Under the pieces are notes generated by a model that saw nothing but the letters and a program-made list of their open reading frames with translations, had not been told where the DNA came from and searched no databases. A DNA stretch of 64,000 bases from contig NZ_CP152413.1 in NCBI RefSeq assembly GCF_038967635.1, positions 6,204,001 to 6,268,000 of the forward strand. The letters run 5' to 3'. The translations under genes and the position numbers were made by a program. Origin of the DNA: Bradyrhizobium sp. B124 (lineage in GTDB: Bacteria > Pseudomonadota > Alphaproteobacteria > Rhizobiales > Xanthobacteraceae). Positions 17,325 through 26,529 of this stretch are shown here, one piece after another. The first letter of the stretch is position 1. The number at the start of each line of letters is the position of its first letter.

Positions 17325-18278
17325 GTGCTCGCCTATACGTCCAGACGGATCGTCTACGTCATTCCGATCGTGCTCAGCGTTGCGCTGGTGTGCTTCCTCT
17401 TGGTGCACATCACGCCCGGCGATCCTCTGGTCGCGGTGCTGCCGGCTGACGCCTCGCAGGAGCTCGCCGCGCAATTGCGCAGCGCTTACGGCTTCGATCG
17501 CCCATTGCCGGTGCAATTCGGTCTGTGGCTATGGCGCGCGATCCATGGCGATCTCGGCAATTCGATCGCCACGGGACGGCCGGTGCTGTCGGAAGTGATG
17601 CGCGCGGTCGGCAACACCGTGATGCTGGCGATTGCGGCCGCGATGATCGGCTTCACGCTCGGCCTGCTGTTCGGGCTGATCGCCGGCTATTTCCGCGACA
17701 CCTGGGTCGACAAGGTCGCGACGTCAGTTGCCATCGCCGGCGTCTCGCTGCCGCATTACTGGCTCGGCATGGTGCTGGTCATTATCTTCTCGGTGCAGCT
17801 CAACTGGCTGCCCGCGGTCGGCGCAGGTCCCGGCGGCTCCGGCGCCTGGGCATGGGACTGGGAGCATCTGCGCTATCTGGTGCTGCCCGCGATCACCACC
17901 TCGGTGATCCCGATGGGTATCGTCACCCGCACGGTGCGCGCGCTGACCGGCGATATCCTGAGCCAGGATTTTGTCGAGGCGCTGCGCGCCAAGGGCCTGC
18001 GCGAGACCGGGGTGTTCCGCCACGTCATCAAGAACGCGGCGCCGACCGCGCTTGCGGTGATGGGTCTGCAACTCGGCTACATGCTCGGCGGCTCGATCCT
18101 GATCGAGACCGTGTTCTCCTGGCCGGGCTCGGGGCTCCTGCTGAACTCGGCGATCTTCCAGCGCGATCTTCCGCTGCTGCAGGGCACGATCCTGGTGCTG
18201 GCGCTGTTCTTCGTGCTGCTCAATCTCCTGGTCGATATCGCGCAGGCCGCGATCGATCCGCGCATCAAGCGGAGCTAG
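17325..18278 (+). CDS. ABC transporter permease (DppB/OppB family)
   Basis: A 317-residue inner-membrane permease. It starts with the typical N-terminal span and HITPGDPLVAVLP segment of DppB proteins, and carries the EAA-type loop VEALRAKGLRETGVFRHVIKNAAP near residue 210 that docks on the ATPase. The end LLVDIAQAAIDPRIK is also characteristic. The start is GTG at 17325, with GAAAGAA-type purines upstream. It is followed after two bases by the second permease, and all later genes of the operon overlap by ATGA, so the transporter is a single translational unit. Confidence 0.95.
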   Translation: MLAYTSRRIVYVIPIVLSVALVCFLLVHITPGDPLVAVLPADASQELAAQLRSAYGFDRPLPVQFGLWLWRAIHGDLGNSIATGRPVLSEVMRAVGNTVMLAIAAAMIGFTLGLLFGLIAGYFRDTWVDKVATSVAIAGVSLPHYWLGMVLVIIFSVQLNWLPAVGAGPGGSGAWAWDWEHLRYLVLPAITTSVIPMGIVTRTVRALTGDILSQDFVEALRAKGLRETGVFRHVIKNAAPTALAVMGLQLGYMLGGSILIETVFSWPGSGLLLNSAIFQRDLPLLQGTILVLALFFVLLNLLVDIAQAAIDPRIKRS

Positions 18279-18280
18279 CC

Positions 18281-19168
18281 ATGAGTGCGATGTCAGATAC
18301 TGCATTGCAGGCCGCCCCCGTGACCAAGGCACGCGGCTACTGGGCGACGGTTGGGCGCCGCATCAGGCGCGACAAGGTCAGCATGGCCTGCGCCACCATC
18401 CTGGTGCTGATTTTCGCCTCCGCGCTGCTGGCGCCATGGCTGCATCTCGCCGATCCCTATCAGGGCTCGATGATCCGCCGTCTCCGCCATATCGGCACGC
18501 CGGGCTATCCGCTCGGCACCGACGAACTCGGCCGCGACATGCTGGCGCGGCTGATCTATGGCGGACGGCTGTCGCTGGTGATCGGCATTCTGCCGGTGAT
18601 CCTCGCCTTCATGATCGGCACCTCGCTCGGCCTCGTCGCCGGTTACGTCGGCGGCAAGCTCAACACCGCGATCATGCGCACCGTCGACGTGTTCTACGCA
18701 TTTCCGTCGGTGCTGCTGGCGATCGCGATCTCGGGAGCGCTCGGCGCCGGCATCACCAATTCGATCGTATCGCTGACCATCGTGTTCGTGCCGCAGATCA
18801 CCCGCGTGGCCGAAAGCGTCACCACCGGTGTCCGCAACATGGATTTCGTCGAGGCGGCGCGCGCGTCTGGCGCCGGTCCTTTCACCATCATGCGCGTGCA
18901 CATGCTCGGCAATGTGCTCGGCCCGATCTTCGTCTACGCCACCGGCCTGATCTCGGTGTCGATGATCCTCGCGGCCGGTCTCTCCTTCCTCGGGCTCGGC
19001 ACCAAGCCGCCGGAGCCGGAATGGGGCTTGATGCTGAACACGCTGCGTACCGCGATCTATGTCAATCCATGGGTCGCGGCGCTGCCGGGTGCGATGATCT
19101 TCGCGGTCTCGATCTGCTTCAATCTGCTCAGCGACGGCATGCGCAGCGCCATGGACATCAGGAACTAA
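18281..19168 (+). CDS. ABC transporter permease (DppC/OppC family)
   Basis: A 295-residue permease. The N-terminal cytoplasmic tail and first span are followed by HLADPYQGS and the conserved [22 protein letters not shown] segment. The EAA loop ([21 protein letters not shown]) and the [14 protein letters not shown] motif confirm the DppC type. The ATG at 18281 is two bases after the preceding stop; the frame is open upstream, but that part is antisense-free shadow of the first permease. It pairs with the DppB-type permease. Confidence 0.95.
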   Translation: MSAMSDTALQAAPVTKARGYWATVGRRIRRDKVSMACATILVLIFASALLAPWLHLADPYQGSMIRRLRHIGTPGYPLGTDELGRDMLARLIYGGRLSLVIGILPVILAFMIGTSLGLVAGYVGGKLNTAIMRTVDVFYAFPSVLLAIAISGALGAGITNSIVSLTIVFVPQITRVAESVTTGVRNMDFVEAARASGAGPFTIMRVHMLGNVLGPIFVYATGLISVSMILAAGLSFLGLGTKPPEPEWGLMLNTLRTAIYVNPWVAALPGAMIFAVSICFNLLSDGMRSAMDIRN

Positions 19169-19171
19169 GGC

Positions 19172-20245
19172 ATGAGCGAGGCAAATATCCCCGTCGATAT
19201 GCTGGAGCCGGTCGCCGATATCGGCGGCGCCGCGCAGCCGCTGCTGCAGGTCAAGGGGTTGACCAAGCACTTCCCGGTGCGCGGCGGGCTGTTCAGCCCG
19301 CGCAAGACCGTGCGTGCCGTCGACGACGTCAATTTCGCGGTCATGAAGGGTGAGACCGTCGGCATCGTCGGCGAATCCGGCTGCGGCAAGTCGACCACCG
19401 CGCGGCTGCTGATGCACCTGATGGCGCGCGATGCCGGCGACATCATCTTTGACGGCCGGCAGGTCGGCCCGGCGCTCTCGCTGCGCGATTTGCGGCGCGG
19501 CGTGCAGATGGTGTTCCAGGACAGCTACGCCTCGCTCAACCCGCGCCTCACCATCGAGGAGTCGATCGCCTTCGGACCCAAAGTCCACGGCATGGCCGAC
19601 GACACGGCGCGGACGCTGGCGCGCGAGCTGCTCGGCAAGGTGGGCCTGCGGCCAGAGATCTTCGCCAACCGCTATCCGCACGAAGTGTCCGGCGGCCAGC
19701 GCCAGCGCGTCAACATCGCCCGCGCGCTAGCGCTGTCGCCGCGGCTCGTGATTCTCGACGAGGCGGTTTCTGCGCTCGACAAATCGGTCGAGGCGCAGGT
19801 GCTCAATCTGCTCGCCGACTTGAAGCGCGAATTCGGCCTGACTTATCTGTTCATCAGCCACGATCTCAACGTGGTCCGCTACATCTCCGATCGCGTGCTT
19901 GTGATGTATCTCGGCGAAGTCGTCGAGCTCGGCCCGGTCGGCGCGGTCTGGGACGCGCCGGCGCATCCCTATACCCGCGCGTTGCTGGCGGCGATGCCGT
20001 CATCCGATCCCGACAGGCGCACCGAGGTGCCCCCGATCTCGGGCGATCCGCCCAATCCGATCGATCCGCCGGCCGGCTGCCGGTTTCACACCCGTTGTCC
20101 GTTTGCGGAGCCGCTCTGCGCAAACGACACGCCAAAACTCAGCGATCTCGATACAATGGGCCATCAAGCGGCGTGCTACATGGCCATTCCTGGCTCGGGG
20201 CACAGCCGCGCGCCGGCAAAAGCAAAAGGAGAAAACGCGGCATGA
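19172..20245 (+). CDS. ABC transporter ATPase (DppF/OppF family)
   Basis: A 357-residue ATPase with Walker [10 protein letters not shown] (about residue 71), signature [15 protein letters not shown], Walker [13 protein letters not shown] and the C-terminal oligopeptide/dipeptide domain with [14 protein letters not shown] cysteine pattern that in some relatives binds an iron-sulphur cluster. Its stop overlaps the ATG of the small AtzG-like gene. Usually DppD and DppF genes are adjacent; here they are separated by the small protein and the amidase. Confidence 0.95.
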   Translation: MSEANIPVDMLEPVADIGGAAQPLLQVKGLTKHFPVRGGLFSPRKTVRAVDDVNFAVMKGETVGIVGESGCGKSTTARLLMHLMARDAGDIIFDGRQVGPALSLRDLRRGVQMVFQDSYASLNPRLTIEESIAFGPKVHGMADDTARTLARELLGKVGLRPEIFANRYPHEVSGGQRQRVNIARALALSPRLVILDEAVSALDKSVEAQVLNLLADLKREFGLTYLFISHDLNVVRYISDRVLVMYLGEVVELGPVGAVWDAPAHPYTRALLAAMPSSDPDRRTEVPPISGDPPNPIDPPAGCRFHTRCPFAEPLCANDTPKLSDLDTMGHQAACYMAIPGSGHSRAPAKAKGENAA

Positions 20246-20433
20246 CCAGACCAACTCCCAAAGACGTCAAGGTGATCGCGCACGTCGCCGACGTGCCTGC
20301 CGATGACGATGTCGCCACCCGCATCGCCAACTCGATCGGCCCCGCATTCGACGGCTTCGCACCGATCTCGGGCACGCTGCCGTTCGATCTCGAACCCGCG
20401 AGCTTCCTGCTGGCGCAGAAGGTGTCGAAATGA
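20242..20433 (+). CDS. AtzG/GatC-like small amidase partner
   Basis: A 63-residue protein whose ATG overlaps the preceding ATPase stop (ATGA) and whose stop overlaps the start of the amidase (ATGA). The C-terminal segment PFDLEPASFLLA resembles the end of AtzG-like proteins (known as DUF4089), which wrap around amidase partners such as AtzE much as GatC does around GatA. The N-terminal helix (ADVPADDDVATRIANSIGPAFDGFAP) also fits this pattern. The match is by eye and the protein is short, but its position directly before an amidase is what the family predicts. Confidence 0.7.
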   Translation: MTRPTPKDVKVIAHVADVPADDDVATRIANSIGPAFDGFAPISGTLPFDLEPASFLLAQKVSK

Positions 20434-21842
20434 GCACCGAGCCAGCCCTGATGACGCTGACCGCGGTCGCTAAGGCGATTGCCGACAGGAAAGTCTCCTC
20501 GCATGAGGTGACGCGCGCCGTGCTGCATCGCGTTGCGGAATGGCAGCCGCGCCTCAACGCCTATATGGCAATCGAATCCGAACAGGCGCTTGCGGCCGCC
20601 ACGGAGGCCGATGCCGCGCTCGCCAAGGGCAACAGCCGCGGCGCACTGCACGGCGTGCCGCTGGCGCACAAGGACATGTATTACGAGGCCGGCAAGGTCG
20701 TGACCTGCGGCTCGCTGATCCGCCGCGACTTCGTGCCGAAGACGACCGCGACGGCGTTGCAGCGGCTGAAGGATGCCGGGCAGGTCCGGCTCGGCTCGCT
20801 GCAGATGGTCGAGTTCGCCTATGGGCCGACCGGCCACAACGTGCATTACGGCGCGGTGCGCAATCCCTGGAATGTCGAGCACATCACCGGCGGTTCGTCG
20901 TCGGGCTCGGGCTCGGCGGTCGCCGCGCGGCTCACCTTTGCCGCGCTCGGCTCCGACACCGGCGGCTCGGTCCGCATGCCCGCGCATTTCTGCGGCGTCA
21001 CCGGCCTCAAGACGACGGTCGGCCGCGTCAGCCGCGCCGGCGCGATGCCGCTGTCGCAGTCGCTCGATACCGTCGGCCCGCTGGCGCAGACCGCGGAGGA
21101 CTGCGCGCTGCTGCTCGGCCTGATGGCCGGCGCCGACCCAGAGGATCTGACGGCGTCGACGCAGCCGGTGCCGGACTATCTGGCGGCGACAAGGCAGTCG
21201 CTGAAAGGTCTCAAGATCGGCGTCCCGACGGCGTTCTATGTCGACGACCTCGATCCTGAGGTGGCGCGCATCCTCGATGAGACGGTGGCCACCTTGAAGA
21301 AGGAAGGCGCCGAGATCGTCAAGGTCGAGCTGCCCGATCAGCGCCAGCTCAGCGCCTCGTCGCAACTCGTGCTCGCGGCCGAGGCCGCGGCCTACCACAA
21401 GCGCTGGATGATCGAGCGGCCGCAGGATTACGGCGCGCAGGTCCTGATGCGGCTGCAGAATGGTCTCACCATTCCCGCGGTCACCTACCTTGAGGCGATG
21501 CGCTGGCGCGGCCCCGCACTCGCCGCGCACAATGCGGCGGTCAGCGGTGTCGATGCGGTGATCGCGCCGTCGGCCCCGGTGCCGGCCCCGACGATCGCCG
21601 AGAGCGACGTCGGCAATGGCCCGGGCGCGGAAGCGGTGATCCAGCGGCTGACGCGGTTCACCCGCCCGGTCAACTATCTCGGCCTGCCGTCGCTCTCGAT
21701 CCCTTCGGGCTTCACCAAGGCGGGTCTGCCGGTCGGCATGCAGCTGATCGGCCGCTCGTTCGAGGAAGCGGTGTTGCTCCGGATCGGCGCCGCCTTCCAG
21801 CGCGCGACCGACTTCCACGCCAGGGTGCCCAAGCTCGCATGA
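20430..21842 (+). CDS. Amidase signature enzyme (GatA/AtzE-like)
   Basis: A 470-residue hydrolase of the amidase signature family, which cleaves carboxylic amides by a Ser-cisSer-Lys triad. The catalytic Lys lies in GVPLAHKDMYY (about residue 82) and the serine-rich signature reads GGSSSGSGSAVAARL, followed by GSDTGGSVRMPAHFCG. It is embedded in the ABC operon, overlapping its neighbours at both ends, and has a small AtzG-like partner just upstream. It lacks a signal peptide, so it would act on the imported compound in the cytoplasm and release ammonia or an amine (inference). It is not the tRNA-dependent amidotransferase GatA, since no gatB is near. Confidence 0.93.
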   Translation: MSTEPALMTLTAVAKAIADRKVSSHEVTRAVLHRVAEWQPRLNAYMAIESEQALAAATEADAALAKGNSRGALHGVPLAHKDMYYEAGKVVTCGSLIRRDFVPKTTATALQRLKDAGQVRLGSLQMVEFAYGPTGHNVHYGAVRNPWNVEHITGGSSSGSGSAVAARLTFAALGSDTGGSVRMPAHFCGVTGLKTTVGRVSRAGAMPLSQSLDTVGPLAQTAEDCALLLGLMAGADPEDLTASTQPVPDYLAATRQSLKGLKIGVPTAFYVDDLDPEVARILDETVATLKKEGAEIVKVELPDQRQLSASSQLVLAAEAAAYHKRWMIERPQDYGAQVLMRLQNGLTIPAVTYLEAMRWRGPALAAHNAAVSGVDAVIAPSAPVPAPTIAESDVGNGPGAEAVIQRLTRFTRPVNYLGLPSLSIPSGFTKAGLPVGMQLIGRSFEEAVLLRIGAAFQRATDFHARVPKLA

Positions 21843-22816
21843 CCAATCTCGTCGAGATCAACAACCTCAACATCCGCTTCACCGGAGATCGCACGGTCCA
21901 TGCCGTGAACGACCTCAGCCTACTGCTCGGCGAGGGCGAGGTGTTGGGGCTGCTCGGCGAGTCCGGCTCGGGCAAGAGCGTGACGCTGCGCGCGCTGATG
22001 CGGCTGTTGCCGAAGAAGCGCACGCAGATCACCGGCAGCGTCAGTGTGCTCGGCCGGGACGTGCTGGCGATGGATGACGAGGCGCTGTCCGCATTCCGCG
22101 GACAGACCGTCTCGATGATCTTCCAGGAGCCGGCGCTGGCACTCGACCCGGTCTACACCATCGGCCGCCAGATCGCTGAAACGGTGATGCGTCACGAGGG
22201 CAAGAGCGAGCGCGACGCCACAGCGCGCGCGCTCGAGATGCTCGAAGTGGTGCGGATCCCCTCCGCGAAACGACGGCTCGACTCCTATCCGCACGAGATG
22301 TCGGGCGGCATGCGCCAGCGTGCGATGATCGCGCTGGCGCTGGCGTGCAAGCCGAAGATTCTGCTCGCGGACGAGCCGACCACGGCGCTCGATGCCACCG
22401 TGCAGATTCAGATCCTGCTGCTGCTGCGCGAGCTGCAGCGCGAGTTCGGGATGTCGGTCATCTTCGTCACTCACGACATCGGCGTTGCCATCGAGATCTG
22501 CGACCGGGTCGCGGTGATGTATGCCGGCCAGATCGTGGAGCAGGGCGCCTTGCGCGATATCGTGCGCACGCCGGTTCATCCCTATGCGAAGGGCCTGCTG
22601 GCCTCGACCATTCACAGCGCGATGCGCGGCCAGCGGCTCGAGACCATTCCGGGCACGCCGCCCTCGCTCGATCACGCGCCGGCCAGTTGCTCGTTTGCGC
22701 CGCGCTGCAAGTTCGCCGAGCCGCGCTGCAGTGAACAATTGCCGCCCAGCGTGCAAACCGCGCCCGGGCATCTGGCGCGCTGCGTTCTCGCAGAACCGGC
22801 AGTCGCCGCGGTTTAG
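21839..22816 (+). CDS. ABC transporter ATPase (DppD/OppD family)
   Basis: A 325-residue ATPase: Walker [10 protein letters not shown], signature [15 protein letters not shown], Walker [14 protein letters not shown], and the C-terminal oligopeptide-transport domain with [14 protein letters not shown]. The ATG overlaps the amidase stop. It completes a full set of two permeases and two ATPases. Its 3' end overlaps the 3' end of the convergent LysR gene by four bases (22813-22816). Confidence 0.95.
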   Translation: MTNLVEINNLNIRFTGDRTVHAVNDLSLLLGEGEVLGLLGESGSGKSVTLRALMRLLPKKRTQITGSVSVLGRDVLAMDDEALSAFRGQTVSMIFQEPALALDPVYTIGRQIAETVMRHEGKSERDATARALEMLEVVRIPSAKRRLDSYPHEMSGGMRQRAMIALALACKPKILLADEPTTALDATVQIQILLLLRELQREFGMSVIFVTHDIGVAIEICDRVAVMYAGQIVEQGALRDIVRTPVHPYAKGLLASTIHSAMRGQRLETIPGTPPSLDHAPASCSFAPRCKFAEPRCSEQLPPSVQTAPGHLARCVLAEPAVAAV

Positions 22817-23766
22817 CTTGCCCGCTCCACCGCGTCGGCGATCCAGCGCCGCACCGCCGCGATCCGCCGGTCTCGTGCCTGCTCGGTGCGGGAGATCAGG
22901 TAGATCGTCTCGTGATGCGCGGCCTCGAACGCAAACGGCGCCACCAGCCGCTTGCCGAAGCCCGGCCGGGCCTTGATCAGGGGCGCCATAGCGAGCGCCA
23001 CGCCGAGCCCGTGTTCGGCGGCCTCCAGCATCGCCGGCACGCTGTCGAGCCACAGATGCCCGCGCGGGGCGAGATGCGGCAGCCCGGCCTCCTTCAGCCA
23101 GGCCGGCCACGCCCGCGGTTGCGTCGTGACATGGATCAGCACCTCGCGCGACAAGTCCGCGGGGCTCCGAAGCCCCGCCTTGACCATCGCCGGCGTGCAG
23201 ACCGGCAATCCCTTGACCTGGACCAGCGGTTCGACCTTCAGCCCGGCGGCATGTTCCCGCCCGTAGCGGATCGCGACGTCGACGCGCGAGCCGTTGAAGT
23301 CGGCATATTGGTGCGTGGCCTCGATCCGCAGCGTCAGTTGTGGATGGCGCTGCTTGAACTCTGGCAGCGCCGGCAGCAGCACGGCGCTGGTGAAGAACGG
23401 CAGTGAGCTGATCCACAGCTCACCGCTGGTCTCGCCGCGTTGCCGCAGCATGTCGCGGCTCGCCTCCTGCAGCGTCGCCAGCGCGGCCGACACCTTTGCA
23501 AGATAGCGCTCGCCGTCCGCGGTCAGCCGCACCGAGCGCGCGCCGCGGACGAACAGCTTGGTGCCGAACTGCTGCTCCAGTCCGCGGATCTGATGGCTGA
23601 TCGCCGACGGGCTCAGCGACAGGTCGCGCGCGGCGCGGCGAAAGCTGAGCTGGGTTGCCGCGCGCTCGAAGGCGAGCAGCGCCGGCAGCGGTGGGATGGC
23701 CCGTGGATCCGGGGCATCCAATGGGTGAATTCTGTTCACCTGAAGTGATGGATGGCCTTTTGTCAT
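22813..23766 (-). CDS. LysR-family transcriptional regulator (GcvA-like)
   Basis: A regulator of up to 317 residues. The winged helix-turn-helix (LLAFERAATQLSFRRAARDLSLSPSAISHQIRGLE) begins near residue 28 of the longest frame, followed by a substrate-binding co-inducer domain. Most relatives have only about 8-12 residues before LxAFE, so the true start may be the GTG at 23739 or the TTG at 23721. The ATG at 23766 overlaps the longest start of the divergent thioesterase gene, which also argues for a shorter protein. It is convergent with the amide uptake operon and may control that operon or its divergent neighbour. Confidence 0.9.
   Translation of the reverse strand: MTKGHPSLQVNRIHPLDAPDPRAIPPLPALLAFERAATQLSFRRAARDLSLSPSAISHQIRGLEQQFGTKLFVRGARSVRLTADGERYLAKVSAALATLQEASRDMLRQRGETSGELWISSLPFFTSAVLLPALPEFKQRHPQLTLRIEATHQYADFNGSRVDVAIRYGREHAAGLKVEPLVQVKGLPVCTPAMVKAGLRSPADLSREVLIHVTTQPRAWPAWLKEAGLPHLAPRGHLWLDSVPAMLEAAEHGLGVALAMAPLIKARPGFGKRLVAPFAFEAAHHETIYLISRTEQARDRRIAAVRRWIADAVERAS
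23724..23740. promoter_or_regulatory. Inverted repeat with LysR-type T-N11-A core
   Basis: GGTGAATTCTGTTCACC is a perfect six-base inverted repeat with a five-base centre. It contains T-N11-A at 23726-23738, the usual LysR box. If the LysR gene starts at 23721 the dyad lies just upstream of it, in a position suited to autoregulation. Confidence 0.5.
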
Positions 23767-23833
23767 GGTCGCTATTCTTGGATCAGATTGCTCCCACGCT
23801 CAATCCTGCTCACCTCAGGAGATATCATCCGCC

Positions 23834-24628
23834 TTGGCCATCTTCGAACCGCTCGCCACGCCGCATCACTGGAAGCCCGCCGCGCTGGCGGCGGGGCCGT
23901 TCGCTGGCCTCCAGGGCGGAGCGGTCGCAAGCCTCTTGACCGCCGAGGTCGAGGCGATGGCAGGTCCGCGCAACTGGGGCACCGCGATATCGGCGTCAGC
24001 CTGGTTCCTGCGGCCGACGCCGATGGCGGAATTGCGCACGCAAGTCGCCGTCGTGACCGAGGGCGGCCGGGTCAGCGTCGTCGACAACACGCTGTGGCCG
24101 GCCGGCGAGGAGCAGCCCTGTGCGACGGTGCGCGTGACGCTGTCGCGCGAACGTGCGGTCGAGGTCCCCGGTTTTCACGGCAGCGCAGCCGACCCGGTGG
24201 ATCCCACGGTCTTTCCGTTGCGCAGCCCGCACGCCGTCCACGGCCGCAGCTGGTTCATGGACGCGATGGAAGCCCGTGCCGGCGGCGACGTCGCCTGGTT
24301 TCGTATGCATCATAGCGTGATCGCGGATGCCGGCCCGCTGGCGCGCGTGCTCGGTCCGGCCGACTGGACCCACGGCATCGCGCGCCCAGTGCAGAACGTG
24401 GTGGCCGACCCCAATCCGAACCTCGCGGTGCAGCTGTTCAGGCCGCCACGGGGCGCGTGGATCGGTATTCGCGCCGAGGCCCGCTGGCGCCCGGAGGCCG
24501 GGCTTGGCGTCGGCAGCGGGGTATTGCTCGATGTGGATGGCGAGATCGGCCGGGTCTCAATGTCGGTCATTCTCGTGCCCTTTCCAGGAAGCGCACCTGC
24601 CTCAAGCCCGGGTTCCGCGGCGGGCTAA
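23834..24628 (+). CDS. Thioesterase-like protein, double hot-dog (4HBT_3/TesB-like)
   Basis: A 264-residue protein resembling acyl-CoA thioesterase II-like, double hot-dog proteins: an N-terminal repeat with GPFAGLQGGAVASLL (helix of the first hot-dog) and strands SAWFLRPTPMAELRTQVAVVTEGGRVSVVD, and a second half with IRAEARWRPEAGLGVGSGVLLDVDGEIGR. I chose the TTG at 23834, which follows AGGAGA at 23817-23822; an ATG at 23765 would overlap the LysR start and add a stretch unlike the family. The expected activity is acyl-CoA hydrolysis, substrate unknown. The first 150 bases after it hold no gene. Confidence 0.75.
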   Translation: MAIFEPLATPHHWKPAALAAGPFAGLQGGAVASLLTAEVEAMAGPRNWGTAISASAWFLRPTPMAELRTQVAVVTEGGRVSVVDNTLWPAGEEQPCATVRVTLSRERAVEVPGFHGSAADPVDPTVFPLRSPHAVHGRSWFMDAMEARAGGDVAWFRMHHSVIADAGPLARVLGPADWTHGIARPVQNVVADPNPNLAVQLFRPPRGAWIGIRAEARWRPEAGLGVGSGVLLDVDGEIGRVSMSVILVPFPGSAPASSPGSAAG

Positions 24629-24777
24629 CGCTAATTATTCCTTCAACTGTCTGTGGCATCACAAAAATAGGCCGCGAACCATGCTTTGGTCGGCGCGACT
24701 TGAATTGGACGGTGGTCGCAAACGTCTATACAACGTGGTGATCACGTAGCCCTTTTGATTTGCAGAGATCGGTTTTT

Positions 24778-26529
24778 ATGGCAGTCGCGCCCGCTGTCCG
24801 GCGTTCCGAACTGGCTGAGGCGCTGCGCGCATGCCGCAGTGCCTTTATCGGCGTCGGCCTTATCAGCTGCATGATCAACCTGCTCTATCTGACAGGTTCG
24901 ATGTTCATGCTGCAGGTCTACGACCGCGTGCTGCCGAGCCGCAGCGTTCCGACCCTGGTCGGCCTCGTCGTCATCGCCGCGGTCCTCTACATGGCCCAGG
25001 GCGTGCTCGATCTGTTGCGCGGACGGATCCTCGGCCGCGTCGGCACCTCGCTCGACGAAGCGCTCAATGCGCGGGTGTTCGACACCATCGTGCGGCTGCC
25101 GCTGATGGCCGGCAATCGCAGCGAGGGCCTGCAGCCGCTGCGCGACCTCGACAATGTGCGTTCCTTCCTCGGCAGCATGGGTCCCGGCGCGTTCTTCGAC
25201 CTGCCCTGGCTGCCGTTCTACATGCTGATCTGCTTCGCGTTCCATTGGCTGCTCGGCGTCACGGCGCTGGTCGGCGCCGTCATCCTGGTGACGCTGACGC
25301 TGATCACCGAATACATGTCGCGCACGCCGGCCAGGGAAGCGATGTCGCTCGCGGCGCGGCGCAACGATCTCGCCGCCTCCAGTCGCCGCAACGCCGAAGT
25401 GCTCGTGGCGATGGGCATGGCCGGGCGGATGAACAAGCGCTGGAACGAAGCCAACGAGGAGTATCTGTCCGGCAACCAGCATGCGAGCGACGTGAGCGGC
25501 GGGCTCGGTGCGGTCGCCAAGGTGCTGCGCATGATGCTGCAGTCGGCGGTGCTCGCGGTCGGTGCCTATCTCGTGATCCATCAGGAGGCCACCGGCGGCA
25601 TCATCATCGCCGGCTCGATCCTGAGCGCGCGGGCGCTGGCGCCGGTCGATCTCGCGATCGCGCATTGGAAGAGCTTCGTCGCCGCGCGGCAGAGCTGGCA
25701 GCGCCTCAACCGCCTGCTGCAGCAGATTCCGGCGCGGCCGGAGCAGACGCTGCTGCAGGCGCCGCAGAAGAAGCTCTCGGTCGAGGCGGTGACCATGGTT
25801 GCGCCGGGCGACCAGCGCCCGATCGTGCAGGATGTCACCTTCGCCGTCGAAGCCGGCAGCGGCGTCGGCGTGATCGGCCCGAGCGGTTCCGGCAAATCGT
25901 CACTGATCCGGGCGCTGGTCGGCGTCTGGGTGCCGGCGCGCGGCAAGGTACGGCTCGACGGAGCCGCGCTGGATCAGTGGTCGTCGGACCAACTCGGCCG
26001 CCATGTCGGCTATTTGCCGCAGGACGTCGAACTGTTCGCCGGCACGGTCGCGCAGAACATCTGCCGGTTCGATCCCGACGCCAAGTCCGACGGCATCATC
26101 GCGGCGGCCAAGGAGGCCGGCGTGCATGAGATGATCATCAAGATGCGCGAGGGCTACGACACCCAGGTCGGCGAGCAGGGCACTGCGCTTTCCGCAGGTC
26201 AAGCGCAGCGCGTCGCGCTGGCGCGCGCGCTCTACGGCAATCCGTTCCTGATCGTGCTGGACGAGCCGAACTCCAATCTCGACAGCGAAGGCGACGAGGC
26301 GCTGACCCGCGCGGTGCGTGGCGCCCGCGAGCGCGGCGCCGTCGTCATCGTGGTCGCACACCGGCCGATCGGCATCGAGGGCGTCGACCAGCTGCTGGTG
26401 CTCAAGGACGGCCGCATGCAGACCTTCGGGCCGAAGGAGACCGTGCTCGCGCAGGTGCTGCAGCGCGTCGCGCCGCCAGCGCCCACACCGATCAAGATCG
26501 TCGCCGATGCGGGGGCGACCAAGTCATGA
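24778..26529 (+). CDS. Type I secretion system permease/ATPase (PrtD family)
   Basis: A 583-residue fused ABC exporter. The N-terminal half has about six membrane spans (FIGVGLISCMINLLYLTG; VLYMAQGVLDLLRG; LPWLPFYMLICFAFHW). The C-terminal ATPase has Walker A GPSGSGKSS, signature LSAGQAQRVALARAL and Walker B LIVLDEPNSNLD. The PrtD hallmark MFMLQVYDRVLPSRSVPTL is present, and no C39 peptidase domain. The ATG at 24778 lies just after GAGATCGG; a TTG 18 bases upstream is possible. It should energise export of a protein with a C-terminal signal, such as the VCBS protein 13 kb upstream. The stop overlaps the adaptor gene start (ATGA). Confidence 0.95.
   Translation: MAVAPAVRRSELAEALRACRSAFIGVGLISCMINLLYLTGSMFMLQVYDRVLPSRSVPTLVGLVVIAAVLYMAQGVLDLLRGRILGRVGTSLDEALNARVFDTIVRLPLMAGNRSEGLQPLRDLDNVRSFLGSMGPGAFFDLPWLPFYMLICFAFHWLLGVTALVGAVILVTLTLITEYMSRTPAREAMSLAARRNDLAASSRRNAEVLVAMGMAGRMNKRWNEANEEYLSGNQHASDVSGGLGAVAKVLRMMLQSAVLAVGAYLVIHQEATGGIIIAGSILSARALAPVDLAIAHWKSFVAARQSWQRLNRLLQQIPARPEQTLLQAPQKKLSVEAVTMVAPGDQRPIVQDVTFAVEAGSGVGVIGPSGSGKSSLIRALVGVWVPARGKVRLDGAALDQWSSDQLGRHVGYLPQDVELFAGTVAQNICRFDPDAKSDGIIAAAKEAGVHEMIIKMREGYDTQVGEQGTALSAGQAQRVALARALYGNPFLIVLDEPNSNLDSEGDEALTRAVRGARERGAVVIVVAHRPIGIEGVDQLLVLKDGRMQTFGPKETVLAQVLQRVAPPAPTPIKIVADAGATKS

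Noticed and set aside
20430..21842. Amidase as GatA of the tRNA-dependent amidotransferase
   Set aside because: No gatB and the context is an ABC operon; the small protein fits AtzG better than GatC.
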